The notes under the pieces: generated by a model | Seen by the model: only the letters and a program-made list of their open reading frames with translations | What the model was told of the DNA's origin: nothing | The model's database searches: none | From: Chryseobacterium sp. ISL-80 | Lineage (GTDB): Bacteria; Bacillota; Bacilli; Bacillales; Cytobacillaceae | Assembly (NCBI GenBank): GCA_018613055.1 | Contig: JAGGQZ010000007.1 | Span: 71,377-135,376, forward strand | DNA length: 64,000 nt | Direction: 5' to 3' | Program-made: the position numbers and the translations under genes | In this document: one piece after another, positions 1 through 9,190 of the stretch | How positions within the stretch are numbered: position 1 is the first letter of the stretch | Layout: each line of letters opens with the position of its first letter

Positions 1-122
1 AAAGGGATTTTTTCAGACAATGCTCTTTGTAAAAGATCATAAAAATCCCCGGCACCTTCCGAATCAGTACAAAACAAGAACTTTCTTTTCCCACTCACTA
101 TTTTAAAGCTGCTTCCACTCAT
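1..122 (-). CDS. Partial gene, probable DmmA-like dimethylamine monooxygenase subunit (N-terminus only)
   Basis: An open frame starts with ATG at 122 and runs off the left edge (about 40 residues visible, with a CTD-containing segment KRKFLFCTDSEGAGDFYDLL). Its ATG overlaps the TGA of the upstream DUF3445 gene (ATGA), so the two are translationally coupled. In Bacillaceae the DUF3445 haem N-demethylase gene is commonly followed by a small DmmA-family subunit gene, and the visible residues fit that. The assignment rests on context and a short N-terminus, so it is tentative. Confidence 0.5.
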   Translation of the reverse strand, partial: MSGSSFKIVSGKRKFLFCTDSEGAGDFYDLLQRALSEKIP

Positions 123-1069
123 CTCTTTTTCAATTCCTCCTCCAGATATTCAAGGACTGCATTCCTGTACATGGAAATGCCTTTATATTCTGCGATGAAT
201 TCAGGAAGCTCTTTGAGGATCGCCGAAAATTGCTTCAGCCAAGGTGTATACTGGATGAACGATTTAAGCGGCAGCATATGTGTATGGATGGTAAATAAAA
301 TCCCATTGCTTTTGGGCAGCCGGAAAAGTTTCTGTACCTCTACCCTCAGGTGGACAAGTTCACCTGCATTTTCTTTCGTCACTTTTTTTCGTGCCTTGCC
401 CCATTCGGCGAATGTCTCAAGTGAGGTATCCAGACGATTCCCTGCCATAAGCGACCAATTTTTTCGCCACCATGGACTGCCAGCCTCGATTCTCATTAAA
501 AACTGGAGAATGCGCTCATCAAGTGAACCAGACTTGAACCCGGGGATTGGCGTATGGATTTCTTTGAAGGACATTCCAGCGTCAAAATACAACGACCAAT
601 TGGCCGGAAAGCAGAGCTGCCCTGCATCCAGGAATAAATCCCCGTCCCGCTGCATCATCAAAATCAAATCTTCCTGGACATGCCGGCCGACAAAATCCAG
701 CGGCTCAACGTCAAGTGTTGCCTGGTTCCCAAATGTGAAGGAATGATTCTCACCTGTTAGATGGTTAGTGAAAATCCAATGATCATTATTTGTTACAAGC
801 TGGTAGTTCTCAGGATAGAAACTGGCCAGCTGGTGCAGGACTAAATCCAGCACTTCCCACTGGGCATCCATTGTATGAGACATGGAGTGGTAACAGCATT
901 CGGGGTTATTTGTCAGCAATTCTCTCTTCAGGTTGATTTCCTCTAAATAAGATTCCGTCACTTCGATGGCAATTGGTGGATTTAATGGTACTGCATTGTT
1001 AGAATATCTATATACATCCTGTTCACCAAAAGGATAAGGAAATGTGTGCCTATTCTCAATAGAGACCAT
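119..1069 (-). CDS. DUF3445 haem-dependent oxidative N-demethylase family protein
   Basis: This 316-residue protein has the character of the DUF3445 family: an N-terminal FPYPFG segment, the central GDLFLDAGQLCFPANWSL block and a C-terminal region rich in aromatic residues. Characterised members are haem-dependent oxidative N-demethylases that act with reductase subunits on methylated amines such as dimethylamine. The start codon at 1069 is preceded by a strong AGGAGG. It is the first visible gene of a leftward operon and overlaps the next gene by ATGA. The substrate is inferred from the family only; no pathway genes beyond the next partial gene are visible. It diverges from ahpC across about 300 bp. 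Confidence 0.75.
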   Translation of the reverse strand: MVSIENRHTFPYPFGEQDVYRYSNNAVPLNPPIAIEVTESYLEEINLKRELLTNNPECCYHSMSHTMDAQWEVLDLVLHQLASFYPENYQLVTNNDHWIFTNHLTGENHSFTFGNQATLDVEPLDFVGRHVQEDLILMMQRDGDLFLDAGQLCFPANWSLYFDAGMSFKEIHTPIPGFKSGSLDERILQFLMRIEAGSPWWRKNWSLMAGNRLDTSLETFAEWGKARKKVTKENAGELVHLRVEVQKLFRLPKSNGILFTIHTHMLPLKSFIQYTPWLKQFSAILKELPEFIAEYKGISMYRNAVLEYLEEELKKR

Positions 1070-1234
1070 CCAATTCCTCCTTTTCAGAATTTTTCATCTA
1101 ATTATTACTATACCGAAGTTTACTGAAGAATTCATTAACCGAGGAAAAGTTGGACATGCTTATATGGTGCAAACGGTATAAATCCGTCTTTTATTTGAAA
1201 TAATTATTAAGAACGAAAAGCCGGGGTTTATCAC

Positions 1235-1263
1235 TTGACACTTATTAAGTTTTATATAATAAT
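1235..1263 (+). promoter_or_regulatory. ahpC promoter (sigma-A type)
   Basis: TTGACA at 1235–1240 and AATAAT at 1258–1263 are separated by 17 bp. The predicted start site near 1270 lies at the edge of the PerR box at 1274–1288. Confidence 0.6.
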
Positions 1264-1273
1264 CGTTACTGTA

Positions 1274-1288
1274 TTAGAATTATTCTAG
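1274..1288 (+). promoter_or_regulatory. PerR operator (Per box) of ahpCF
   Basis: TTAGAATTATTCTAG closely matches the Per box consensus TTATAATNATTATAA, with a 13-bp inner palindrome. It sits just downstream of the predicted transcription start, where a repressor would block initiation. PerR control of ahpC is established in Bacillus; here it is inferred from the site. Confidence 0.7.
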
Positions 1289-1365
1289 TTTACCGAATAG
1301 TTAACTGAATCGCTCAGTGAAACTATTTAAAAAATAATTCAACCATTTTAAGGAGGAAATCAATC

Positions 1366-1929
1366 ATGGCATTAATCGGTACTCAAGTTTTACCATTCAC
1401 AGCAAACGCATTCCACAACGGAGAATTCATCACTGTTTCTGAAGAGAACTTCAAAGGCAAGTGGAGCGTAGTCGTATTCTATCCAGCAGACTTCACATTC
1501 GTATGCCCAACTGAGCTTGAAGACATGCAAAACCAATATGCAACACTAAAAGAAATGGGAGCAGAAGTATACTCTGTATCAACTGATACTCACTTCACTC
1601 ACAAAGCATGGCATGACCACTCAGAAGCAATCGGCAAAATCGAGTACATCATGATCGGCGACCCTTCTCAGAAGATCTCTCGCAACTTCGATGTATTGAA
1701 TGAAGAAGATGGTCTTGCAGAGCGCGGAACTTTCATCATCGATCCAGACGGCGTTATCCAGACTGTTGAAATCAACGCAAGCGGAATCGGCCGTGACGCT
1801 AGCCAGGTAGTAAACAAGCTGAAAGCAGCACAATATGTACGCAACAACCCAGGCGAAGTTTGCCCTGCTAAATGGAAAGAAGGCGGCGAAACTCTTAAGC
1901 CAAGCCTTGATCTTGTAGGAAAGATTTAA
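1366..1929 (+). CDS. ahpC: Alkyl hydroperoxide reductase subunit C (2-Cys peroxiredoxin)
   Basis: The 187-residue protein is a typical AhpC. The peroxidatic cysteine is Cys47 in FVCP, and the resolving cysteine is Cys166 in EVCP. It reduces hydrogen peroxide, organic peroxides and peroxynitrite in the cytoplasm and is recycled by AhpF, encoded 12 bp downstream. The ATG at 1366 follows AAGGAGG at good spacing. A sigma-A promoter and a PerR box lie upstream, so peroxide induction is expected. Codon choice is biased (GCA, ATC, GTA), in keeping with a highly expressed gene. Confidence 0.97.
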   Translation: MALIGTQVLPFTANAFHNGEFITVSEENFKGKWSVVVFYPADFTFVCPTELEDMQNQYATLKEMGAEVYSVSTDTHFTHKAWHDHSEAIGKIEYIMIGDPSQKISRNFDVLNEEDGLAERGTFIIDPDGVIQTVEINASGIGRDASQVVNKLKAAQYVRNNPGEVCPAKWKEGGETLKPSLDLVGKI

Positions 1930-1941
1930 GGAGTAACCTCC

Positions 1942-3471
1942 ATGTTATTAGATGCAGAAATTAAAGCACAATTAGCCCAATATCTTCAAATGATGGAGGG
2001 CGATGTGCTGCTTAAAGTTAGCGCAGGATCGGATGATGTATCACGAGACATGCTGGCTTTAGTTGATGAATTGGCAACAATGTCATCCCACATTAAAGTG
2101 GAGCATGCAGAATTAAACAGAACACCCAGCTTTAGTGTCAACCGTGTTGGCGAAGACACCGGAGTGACTTTCGCAGGCATCCCTTTAGGACATGAATTCA
2201 CTTCATTAGTCCTTGCCCTGCTCCAGGTCAGCGGCAGAGCGCCAAAGGTAGACCAGGCAGTCATTGACCAGATTAAAGCGATTAAAGACGAATATCGTTT
2301 TGAGACATATGTCAGCCTTAGCTGCCATAACTGCCCTGATGTGGTACAAGCCTTGAATGTGATGAGCACTTTAAATCCTGGCATTTCACATACCATGATT
2401 GATGGTGCAGCGTACAAGGAAGAAGTTGAAAGCAAGGATATCATGGCCGTGCCAACGGTATTCCTGAATGGTGAGCCATTCGGAAGCGGACGTATGTCCC
2501 TTGAAGAAATCCTTGCAAAATTGGGTTCAGGTCCCGATGCTTCCGAGCTGGCTGACAAGGACCCTTACGATGTCCTTGTTGTTGGCGGCGGACCAGCTGG
2601 TTCCAGTGCAGCCATCTATGCAGCGCGTAAAGGCATCCGTACAGGAATCGTTGCTGAGCGTTTCGGTGGTCAGGTAATGGATACTTTAGGCATCGAGAAC
2701 TTCATCAGTGTCAAGCACACTGAAGGCCCTAAGCTTGTTGCCAGCCTTGAAGAGCATGTGAAAGAGTATGGCGTCGATATCATGAACCTTCAGCGTGCGA
2801 CACGCCTGGAGAAGAAAGATCTGATCGAGCTAGAACTTGAAAATGGTGCAGTCCTTAAGAGTAAAACTGTCATCATTTCGACTGGTGCCCGCTGGCGTAA
2901 TGTCAACGTACCAGGAGAAGCTGAATTCAAGAACAAAGGCGTTGCCTACTGCCCTCACTGTGATGGACCATTGTTTGAAGGAAAAGATGTAGCTGTCATC
3001 GGCGGAGGAAACTCTGGCGTTGAAGCAGCAATCGACCTTGCAGGTATCGTAAAACATGTAACAGTAATTGAGTTCAATCCTGAACTCAAAGCTGATGCTG
3101 TTCTACAAGACCGCCTGCACAGCCTTCCGAACGTCACAGTTGTGACGAACGCACAGACAAGCGAAATTACCGGAACTGACAAAGTGAACGGTATTACGTA
3201 CATTGACCGTGCATCTGGCGAAGAACACCATGTTGAATTACAAGGTGTATTCGTCCAGATCGGCCTCGTACCAAACACAGAATGGCTCGGTGACACGCTT
3301 GAACGCACTCGCTTCGGTGAGATCGTCGTAGACAAGCACGGTGCCACAGACCTGCCTGGCGTCTTCGCTGCAGGCGACTGCACAGACAGTGCATACAAAC
3401 AAATCATCATTTCAATGGGATCAGGTGCAACCGCAGCATTGGGTGCGTTTGATTACATGATTCGTAACTAA
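1942..3471 (+). CDS. ahpF: Alkyl hydroperoxide reductase subunit F (NADH-dependent flavoprotein)
   Basis: The 509-residue protein carries an N-terminal double thioredoxin-fold region with redox pair Cys128/Cys131 (CHNC), then a FAD/NAD(P) disulphide reductase module with GGGPAG at 215–220 and the second redox pair Cys337/Cys340 (CPHC). The second nucleotide-binding GGGNSGVEA follows. It passes electrons from NADH through both disulphides to AhpC. The gene lies 12 bp after ahpC in one operon and is followed by a strong terminator. Length and motifs match the family in full. Confidence 0.97.
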   Translation: MLLDAEIKAQLAQYLQMMEGDVLLKVSAGSDDVSRDMLALVDELATMSSHIKVEHAELNRTPSFSVNRVGEDTGVTFAGIPLGHEFTSLVLALLQVSGRAPKVDQAVIDQIKAIKDEYRFETYVSLSCHNCPDVVQALNVMSTLNPGISHTMIDGAAYKEEVESKDIMAVPTVFLNGEPFGSGRMSLEEILAKLGSGPDASELADKDPYDVLVVGGGPAGSSAAIYAARKGIRTGIVAERFGGQVMDTLGIENFISVKHTEGPKLVASLEEHVKEYGVDIMNLQRATRLEKKDLIELELENGAVLKSKTVIISTGARWRNVNVPGEAEFKNKGVAYCPHCDGPLFEGKDVAVIGGGNSGVEAAIDLAGIVKHVTVIEFNPELKADAVLQDRLHSLPNVTVVTNAQTSEITGTDKVNGITYIDRASGEEHHVELQGVFVQIGLVPNTEWLGDTLERTRFGEIVVDKHGATDLPGVFAAGDCTDSAYKQIIISMGSGATAALGAFDYMIRN

Positions 3472-3479
3472 TAGGGAAG

Positions 3480-3518
3480 CCGCTTTACTGCCTGGATTGG
3501 CAGTGGAGCGGTTTTTTT
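3480..3518 (+). terminator. ahpCF terminator
   Basis: A 13-nt arm at 3480–3492 pairs with 3499–3511 (CCGC...GCGG) and is followed by seven T residues. Confidence 0.85.
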
Positions 3519-3558
3519 GTGGACTGATGACAGCTTTGGTCAATTTTTAAGCACAGTG

Positions 3559-4298
3559 GTCAAAATAACGATGGTTTCTTGACAACTTTCCACTCTTCAA
3601 TCCCAAACCTGTCAAAATAACGATGGTTTCTTGACAGCTTTTCGCTCTCTACCTTCAAACCTGTCAAAATAACGATGGTTTCTTGACAACTTTCCACTCT
3701 TCAATCCCAAACCTGTCAAAATAACGATGGTTTCTTGACAGCTTTTCGCTCTCTACTTCCAAACCTGTCAAAATAACGGTGGTTTCTTGACAGCTTTTCA
3801 CTCTCTACCTTCAAACCTGTCAAAATAACGGTGGTTTCTTGACAGCTTTACCTCCTACACCTCCTAACCTGTCAAAATAACGATGGTTTCTTGACAGCTT
3901 TACCTCCTACACCTCCTAACCTGTCAAAATAACGATGGTTTCTTGACAGTTTTTCGCTCTCTACCTTCAAACCTGTCAAAATAACGGTGGTTTCTTGACA
4001 ACTTTCCACTCTTCGCCTCCAAACCTGTCAAAATAACGGCTGATTCTTGACAGCTTTACCTCCTGCACCTCCAAACCTGTCAAAATAACGACGGATTCTT
4101 GACAGCTTTACCTCCTACACCTTCAAACCTGTCAAAATAACGATGGTTTCTTGACAGCTTTTCGCTCTCTACCTCCAAACCTGTCAAAATAACGATGGAT
4201 TCTTGACAGCTTTACACTCCTCTCTTTCAAACCTGTCAAAATAACGGCTGATTCTTGACAGCTTTACCTCCTGCACCTCCTAACCTGTCAAAATACCA
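3559..4298. repeat. 52-bp tandem array, 14 units plus a partial
   Basis: The core GTCAAAATAACG starts at 3559, 3611, 3663, 3715, 3767, 3819, 3871, 3923, 3975, 4027, 4079, 4131, 4183, 4235 and 4287: an exact 52-bp period with no indel. Each unit holds a hyphenated palindrome, CTGTCAA–15 nt–TTGACAG, followed by a 23-nt pyrimidine-rich part that occurs in a few recurring versions (TTTTCGCTCTCTACC, TTTACCTCCTACACC, TTTCCACTCTTC). The core centre also varies (GATGG, GGTGG, GGCTG, GACGG). The array fills the gap between the convergent ahpF and mqo genes. No reading frame of note spans it. Confidence 0.95.
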
Positions 4299-4361
4299 AA
4301 ATCAAAATCTCCACTTATCAGCCCGATCCCAAGCGAATGCCTAATTAATCTCCTGACCAAC

Positions 4362-4398
4362 AAAAAAACCTTCAATCCCATCCCGGATCGAAGGTTTT
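4362..4398 (-). terminator. mqo terminator
   Basis: Arms AAACCTTC and GAAGGTTT with extra inner pairing, followed on the minus strand by a run of seven T residues. Confidence 0.8.
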
Positions 4399-4411
4399 AA
4401 TCTAATATATA

Positions 4412-5911
4412 TTAGCTATAAACTCGCTCTTTATCGCTCAATCCCAGGGCTTGTGCTGTGGATTCATGGATTTCATGGAATAGCTCAGGGTTGGCCGCTA
4501 AAGATACCCCATATGAAGGGACCATTTCCTTGATTTTATCTTTCCATTCGAACATTTTCTCTGGGAAGCATTTTTCCAGCACTTCAAGCATGACGTTTAC
4601 GGCAGTTGATGCACCTGGGGATGCGCCCAGTAATGCAGCAACGGATCCATCTGAAGCTGTGACGACTTCTGTGCCGAACTGAAGTGTGCCTTTGCTGGAT
4701 TCTGTGTCTTTGATGACTTGTACACGTTGTCCAGCGACCACTACTCCCCATTCCTCGCTCTTGGCGTTCGGAATGAATTCACGCAGTTCTTCCATGCGCT
4801 TTTCATGGGAAAGCATTACTTGCTCAATCAGATATTTCGTCAGGGCCATTTCCTTCATCCCTGCAGCAAGCATGGTCACGACATTATTCGGCTTTACAGA
4901 ACCAATCAAATCCAGATTCGATCCTGTCTTCAAGAATTTAGGCGAGAAGCCGGCAAAAGGTCCAAACAACAAGGACTTTTTATTATCGATGAATCTTGTA
5001 TCCAGGTGCGGCACAGACATCGGTGGTGCCCCCACCTTCGCTTTTCCGTAAACTTTCGCGTGGTGGCGCTCGACAACTTCAGGGTTGTTGCATACCAAGA
5101 ATAAGCCGCTCACAGGGAATCCGCCAACCTGCTTTGATTCTGGAATGCCTGTTTTTTGCAGCAATGGCAGACTTCCTCCCCCGCCTCCGATGAAGACGAA
5201 CTTGGTTTTGTGGAGTTCCACTTTGCCGCTATCAAGATTTTTGACCTTGACTTCCCATGAGCCGTCGCTGGCACGTTTGATATCTTTCACACTATGCTTA
5301 TAGTTAATCTCGACATTCTGGTTCTCCAAATGCTCAAATAACATCCGCGTCAAGGCACCAAAGTTAACATCCGTCCCTGAGTCGATTTTGGTTGCCGCTA
5401 TCGGATCATTAGTTGTGCGTCCCTCCATGATTAAAGGAATCCACTCCTTCAGCTTTTCCGGGTCTTCTGAGTACTCCATTCCCTCGAACATCGGAATAGC
5501 TGAAAGCGCTTTAAATCGATTTTTCAAGAAGGTAACATTTTTCTCCCCTTCTACCAGACTCATATGTGGCAGCGGCCTGATGAAATCCTGGGGATTGCGA
5601 ATTAAATTGCTCTTTACAAGATAAGACCAAAATTGTCTTGAAAGCTGAAATTGTTCATTTACATTGATGGCCTTGGTAATATCAATCGAGCCGTCAGGTT
5701 TTTCAGGTGTATAGTTCAACTCACAAAGGGCTGCATGTCCAGTACCCGCATTATTCCACTCATTAGAGCTCTCTTCACCTGCTGAAGGAAGTTTCTCAAA
5801 AACTTTGATTTCCCACTCTGGTGCTAACTCTTTCAATAATGACCCCAACGTCGCACTCATGACTCCGGCACCAATTAAGATAACGTCTGTAGCTTTCTGT
5901 ACGTTGCTCAT
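4412..5911 (-). CDS. mqo: Malate:quinone oxidoreductase
   Basis: Membrane-associated FAD enzyme that oxidises malate to oxaloacetate and passes electrons to quinone, bypassing NAD-linked malate dehydrogenase. The N-terminal dinucleotide-binding motif [10 protein letters not shown] and the family signature [17 protein letters not shown] are present. The open frame extends upstream to a GTG at 5962, but the ATG at 5911 has AAGGAAGG at proper spacing and gives the usual family N-terminus ([16 protein letters not shown]), so a 499-residue product is preferred. It stands alone, convergent with ahpCF across the 52-bp array. Confidence 0.93.
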   Translation of the reverse strand: MSNVQKATDVILIGAGVMSATLGSLLKELAPEWEIKVFEKLPSAGEESSNEWNNAGTGHAALCELNYTPEKPDGSIDITKAINVNEQFQLSRQFWSYLVKSNLIRNPQDFIRPLPHMSLVEGEKNVTFLKNRFKALSAIPMFEGMEYSEDPEKLKEWIPLIMEGRTTNDPIAATKIDSGTDVNFGALTRMLFEHLENQNVEINYKHSVKDIKRASDGSWEVKVKNLDSGKVELHKTKFVFIGGGGGSLPLLQKTGIPESKQVGGFPVSGLFLVCNNPEVVERHHAKVYGKAKVGAPPMSVPHLDTRFIDNKKSLLFGPFAGFSPKFLKTGSNLDLIGSVKPNNVVTMLAAGMKEMALTKYLIEQVMLSHEKRMEELREFIPNAKSEEWGVVVAGQRVQVIKDTESSKGTLQFGTEVVTASDGSVAALLGASPGASTAVNVMLEVLEKCFPEKMFEWKDKIKEMVPSYGVSLAANPELFHEIHESTAQALGLSDKERVYS

Positions 5912-6421
5912 TTTATCCTTCCTTGTCCCATATATTTGAGTAGGCGCGTCGGATTGGGACACACCTTCTGCCTTTGTTAAAACCGTAACATAATCTATTA
6001 TAATGATTTGAGGATTAAAATTCCTACTATTTACTGATAATTATAAACTATTTTGCCACTGTAAAAAAGTGTGAAGTCCCTCAGATCTCCACAAAAAGCA
6101 AAACCAATGCTTTAATTTTCTTCCAAATTGAGGACTTTCCCGAAATCGATTGATAATCTGCCCCAGATAAATAGTCCTGTTGAAAACTTAGATTTCCAAG
6201 AGTAGAGCTTGATTAAATTTACTTAGCGAGTGTACTTTGAAAAGAATTTTGTTATAAAAGCTTTTCGGTACATTAGTCTAGAAGAATTTTTTCATTTGCA
6301 CATTAGAAAGTTAAGCATCCACTTCACTTATCGAAGATAATAAAGAAATTTCGTCTATCTAATCTTGAAAGACGTCTAATATTAATAATAAGCATTTTAC
6401 AAATTAATGAGTAATTTATAG
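5912..6421. other. Intergenic region upstream of mqo
   Basis: About 500 bp of AT-rich sequence without a credible gene. A minus-strand TATAAT at 5997–6002 could be the mqo −10 element, but no good −35 is seen at 17 bp. Nothing else is recognised. Confidence 0.4.
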
Positions 6422-6450
6422 AAAAAGGATTGAGCAAGCCTACTCAATCC
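6422..6450 (-). terminator. Terminator of the 62-aa/794-aa operon
   Basis: Perfect 8-bp stem GGATTGAG/CTCAATCC (6427–6434 and 6443–6450), followed on the minus strand by TTTTT. Confidence 0.75.
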
Positions 6451-6514
6451 CTCATTTTTACGAAAGGCCACGAAATTTGATCGCCTCTAGTTATCCTCTT
6501 AGCTATAACTTCGT

Positions 6515-8899
6515 TTACATACTTTCTCCAGACTTTCTATACCTCTTCCTGAAAATATTCGTGGTGGTGATACTTATTAATCCTGTGAAGATCGTTCCTA
6601 TAGTTTTTAAAAGATCTACTTTATATTTATTATAAAAGTCAATCATATCCAAAAATGCTTTGTGGTTATTGATCATATAAACTGCAATAAACACTAAGGT
6701 AAGTGTTGAGACAATACCGAGAACAATAATGATTTTCCAGAAACTTAAACGGAAAACGTGTTTTCCTATCTGATCCTCATATTCATCATTTTTGTTCACT
6801 AATTGGTCATTCTTAACTAACAGCTTTTGTTTTACTTCTTCTAGTTCTGATTTCCTTCGGATCTCCTCTTTAAGCTGCTTCTCCAGTTCGGTGTTTTTTT
6901 GATTCAATATTGATATGTCTTTTCTGTAATCTTCAATTATGTTCAGTGCAGTTTTATTGTCTATTATTTGATGGCCTGTCTGAGAGTAACTAACCAGCGA
7001 TTGAACCATTTCTGTTACTGGGATATCCATTAACTCTTCAAAGTTTAAAATGGCACTTACACATTTTAATGTAGTATTAGCCTTATTATCCCAATGAAAT
7101 TCATTATCTGTTTCAGGTTGTTTGGACAGCTTCTGCATGATTATTATGGTTGGAAATACTAAATTCTCGATGGTTTTCTCTAAATCTTCTGTGCTATCCT
7201 CGTGTTCCTTTAATATAATCAACGCTTCAAGCAGTAAATTGACGATATTTGCTGATATCGATATATCAATCCATAGATTTTCTTGATTTCTTTTTGACTC
7301 CAAAGCGGTGACAAACTGCCTGATTAGATGGATGTCTCTTAATAATATTGCTGCTTTAATGCAATGAATAGTTTCGATTTCATTTAAGCTCTTAAAATCC
7401 CTATGGGATATTAGTTTTCTTAGTTTTTCTGTGGCAAATTCTGTCTCTATCTTTAGCTCTAAAAAAGTATTGCAGGCCACTATGCATTCAGACTCTATTT
7501 CATCACCGCTGACTAGGGCTTCTTTTATCCAATTGATGGTTTGAAGGCATTGAACTTGATTAACACTATAATTAGCCCGCAGCCATAATAACGCTGAAGT
7601 CGGTACCAACAGTCCGAGATAGGAATCCGAAGTCACACTATCCAAGATTGGCTGAACTAAATCATTGGTAAACCTTGTAAAGGCAAGATTGTGATCTTCC
7701 AATGATTTATGAACCTTTAAAGTATCGACTGAGTTCCAGAAGCTGTCGTCAATTAGTTTTCCTTCTTTAAGAATGCCATGAATCTTGATTTCTGTGTCCT
7801 GTAGTATCTTTAACGCTGATTTTTCTCTTCCCGCTACAAAAAATTGTTTTAAACTCTTTTCATTGGATTCAATCCCAATATATTTAATTTTTCCAGAAGT
7901 TATGTATGGTTGAAGGAAGTCGTCGATTCCCTCTATCAGTTCTTTCTTTCCCTGGTTCTCACCGTTCAATTCGGTGGGTGCTAACACAACAATCGAGTGG
8001 GTACCTTGATGTATTTGTTTTTTGAAATCATCCATCTCCGTATTGGATAATTCATATTCTTGATAACGATAATTTAGAGAATTAAGGGTTTCTATGAAGA
8101 ATTCAAATGCCATGTTCTTATTTGTTTTATCCCTTATTATAGCTGTATTGCATTTTCCATCGATTACAAACTTAATTAAATTTTTAAGTAAATTCGTTTC
8201 CTTTTGCCAATCAAGATTTAAAGAAGAAATCACCACTCGATACTTGGAGGATTCCCTCGTGGCCATCAGCAAAGCTCTGCCAGCTTGATTATTGGACTCA
8301 TCGTGCAATAAGGTTTCCCATTCTGCTCTTGGTTCAGAGTTATCCAGGTAATGCCAATATAATCCCTTCTTTTTAATACAAAATTGCTTAAGCTCGTCCA
8401 GGGATACAGTATTTGGATAATGAAAAAGAGGGTGATTTTCTGATAATCTTGTATTCTTTATATCTCCACTAGTTGCATCTTCTCTTCTACGAACAGCCTT
8501 TGGCGATTCGATGGGTAAAAAATCAAACGAAGGAAATGGCTCATAAACATTTTTAGGGACTGAATTTAATTGGTGTAAGATCAAGCACCCTTTTCCTTGT
8601 GCAAGAAAACCATCAAAAATATGCTTAAACCCTTCGGATCCAACCTCTTCCTTAATCGTTTTCTCACTTAAAGAATTAGAGGAGAAAATAACGGCTGAAA
8701 TCTCCCGGTCAGTAAGATCATGCTTAAGTCTAGAAATATTATGGGCAGTATATAAAATGAGATCTTCCGATTTAATTAAATCAAAACTCTCCAGCAAAGG
8801 ACGGATGTCTGTTTTGGTTGAGTAAGACATATAGACCTGGCTTTGAATAAGTGCAATTTTCCCCAAACGATCACCTTTTTTCAGGTTTTGAAATTTCAT
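6515..8899 (-). CDS. Unrecognised 794-aa protein: ThuA/GATase-like N-terminus, helical middle, coiled coil, C-terminal membrane segment
   Basis: The start is set at the ATG at 8899 because it overlaps the TGA of the upstream 62-aa frame (ATGA); an in-frame ATG at 8926 lies inside that small gene and has no ribosome site. Residues 1–245 read like a flavodoxin-like or ThuA/glutamine-amidotransferase-like fold (GKGCLILHQLN, then ALLMATRES...YRVVISSLNLDWQ). A second alpha/beta stretch follows (about 250–370), then a helix-rich region (400–640). A likely coiled coil lies near 650–705 (NTELEKQLKEEIRRKSELEE), a transmembrane helix near 720–744 and a second hydrophobic helix near 763–780, ending in a basic tail. 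No catalytic motif is clear. By eye the gene is more AT-rich than its neighbours, which suggests acquisition. Function unknown; a membrane-anchored sensor or defence-type protein is only a guess. Confidence 0.7.
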   Translation of the reverse strand: MKFQNLKKGDRLGKIALIQSQVYMSYSTKTDIRPLLESFDLIKSEDLILYTAHNISRLKHDLTDREISAVIFSSNSLSEKTIKEEVGSEGFKHIFDGFLAQGKGCLILHQLNSVPKNVYEPFPSFDFLPIESPKAVRRREDATSGDIKNTRLSENHPLFHYPNTVSLDELKQFCIKKKGLYWHYLDNSEPRAEWETLLHDESNNQAGRALLMATRESSKYRVVISSLNLDWQKETNLLKNLIKFVIDGKCNTAIIRDKTNKNMAFEFFIETLNSLNYRYQEYELSNTEMDDFKKQIHQGTHSIVVLAPTELNGENQGKKELIEGIDDFLQPYITSGKIKYIGIESNEKSLKQFFVAGREKSALKILQDTEIKIHGILKEGKLIDDSFWNSVDTLKVHKSLEDHNLAFTRFTNDLVQPILDSVTSDSYLGLLVPTSALLWLRANYSVNQVQCLQTINWIKEALVSGDEIESECIVACNTFLELKIETEFATEKLRKLISHRDFKSLNEIETIHCIKAAILLRDIHLIRQFVTALESKRNQENLWIDISISANIVNLLLEALIILKEHEDSTEDLEKTIENLVFPTIIIMQKLSKQPETDNEFHWDNKANTTLKCVSAILNFEELMDIPVTEMVQSLVSYSQTGHQIIDNKTALNIIEDYRKDISILNQKNTELEKQLKEEIRRKSELEEVKQKLLVKNDQLVNKNDEYEDQIGKHVFRLSFWKIIIVLGIVSTLTLVFIAVYMINNHKAFLDMIDFYNKYKVDLLKTIGTIFTGLISITTTNIFRKRYRKSGESM

Positions 8900-9084
8900 G
8901 TATATTTTATCATAAATGCTTCCCATTTTTTTCTATAATTAAAGGTTTTATATGTTCCATACTCCTGTTTTGAACTATATTTATCAGGAATATGAAATGA
9001 ATAAAAAAAGGAAACTATTATCTTATACATTAACAAAGCCAAAGGTGACAGTTCGAAATGCTTACTGAAAAATTCCTCGTTCAT
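8896..9084 (-). CDS. Small 62-aa protein coupled to the 794-aa gene
   Basis: An ATG at 9084 is preceded by GAGGAGG with a 7-nt spacer, the best ribosome site in this part of the window. The 62-residue product starts MNEEFFSKHFELSPLALL, has one hydrophobic stretch (about 12–30) and a basic aromatic C-terminus. Its stop overlaps the start of the 794-aa gene by ATGA, which argues for a real coupled two-gene operon and fixes the downstream start. No family is recognised. It could be a small membrane partner or only a translated leader for the large gene. Confidence 0.55.
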   Translation of the reverse strand: MNEEFFSKHFELSPLALLMYKIIVSFFYSFHIPDKYSSKQEYGTYKTFNYRKKWEAFMIKYT

Positions 9085-9190
9085 CCAAATCCTCCTCATT
9101 TCCTAAAAATAGGATATATTGTAATTATATAATCCCGCTAATTGCCAGAATACTTATTGAGTAAAGAGTAAATCAGTTGGAGTGAGACCC

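Noticed and set aside
171..746. Plus-strand frame opposite the DUF3445 gene
   Set aside because: Antisense shadow of a well-supported gene with no family features.
3559..4298. CRISPR array
   Set aside because: The period and palindrome look CRISPR-like, but the 23-nt 'spacers' are a few recurring versions of one sequence and no cas gene is present.
5912..5962. Longer mqo start at the GTG at 5962
   Set aside because: Weak ribosome site; the ATG at 5911 has AAGGAAGG and gives the standard N-terminus.
8896..8926. Start of the 794-aa gene at 8926
   Set aside because: The ATG at 8926 has no ribosome site and lies inside the 62-aa gene; the ATGA overlap at 8899 is the better start.
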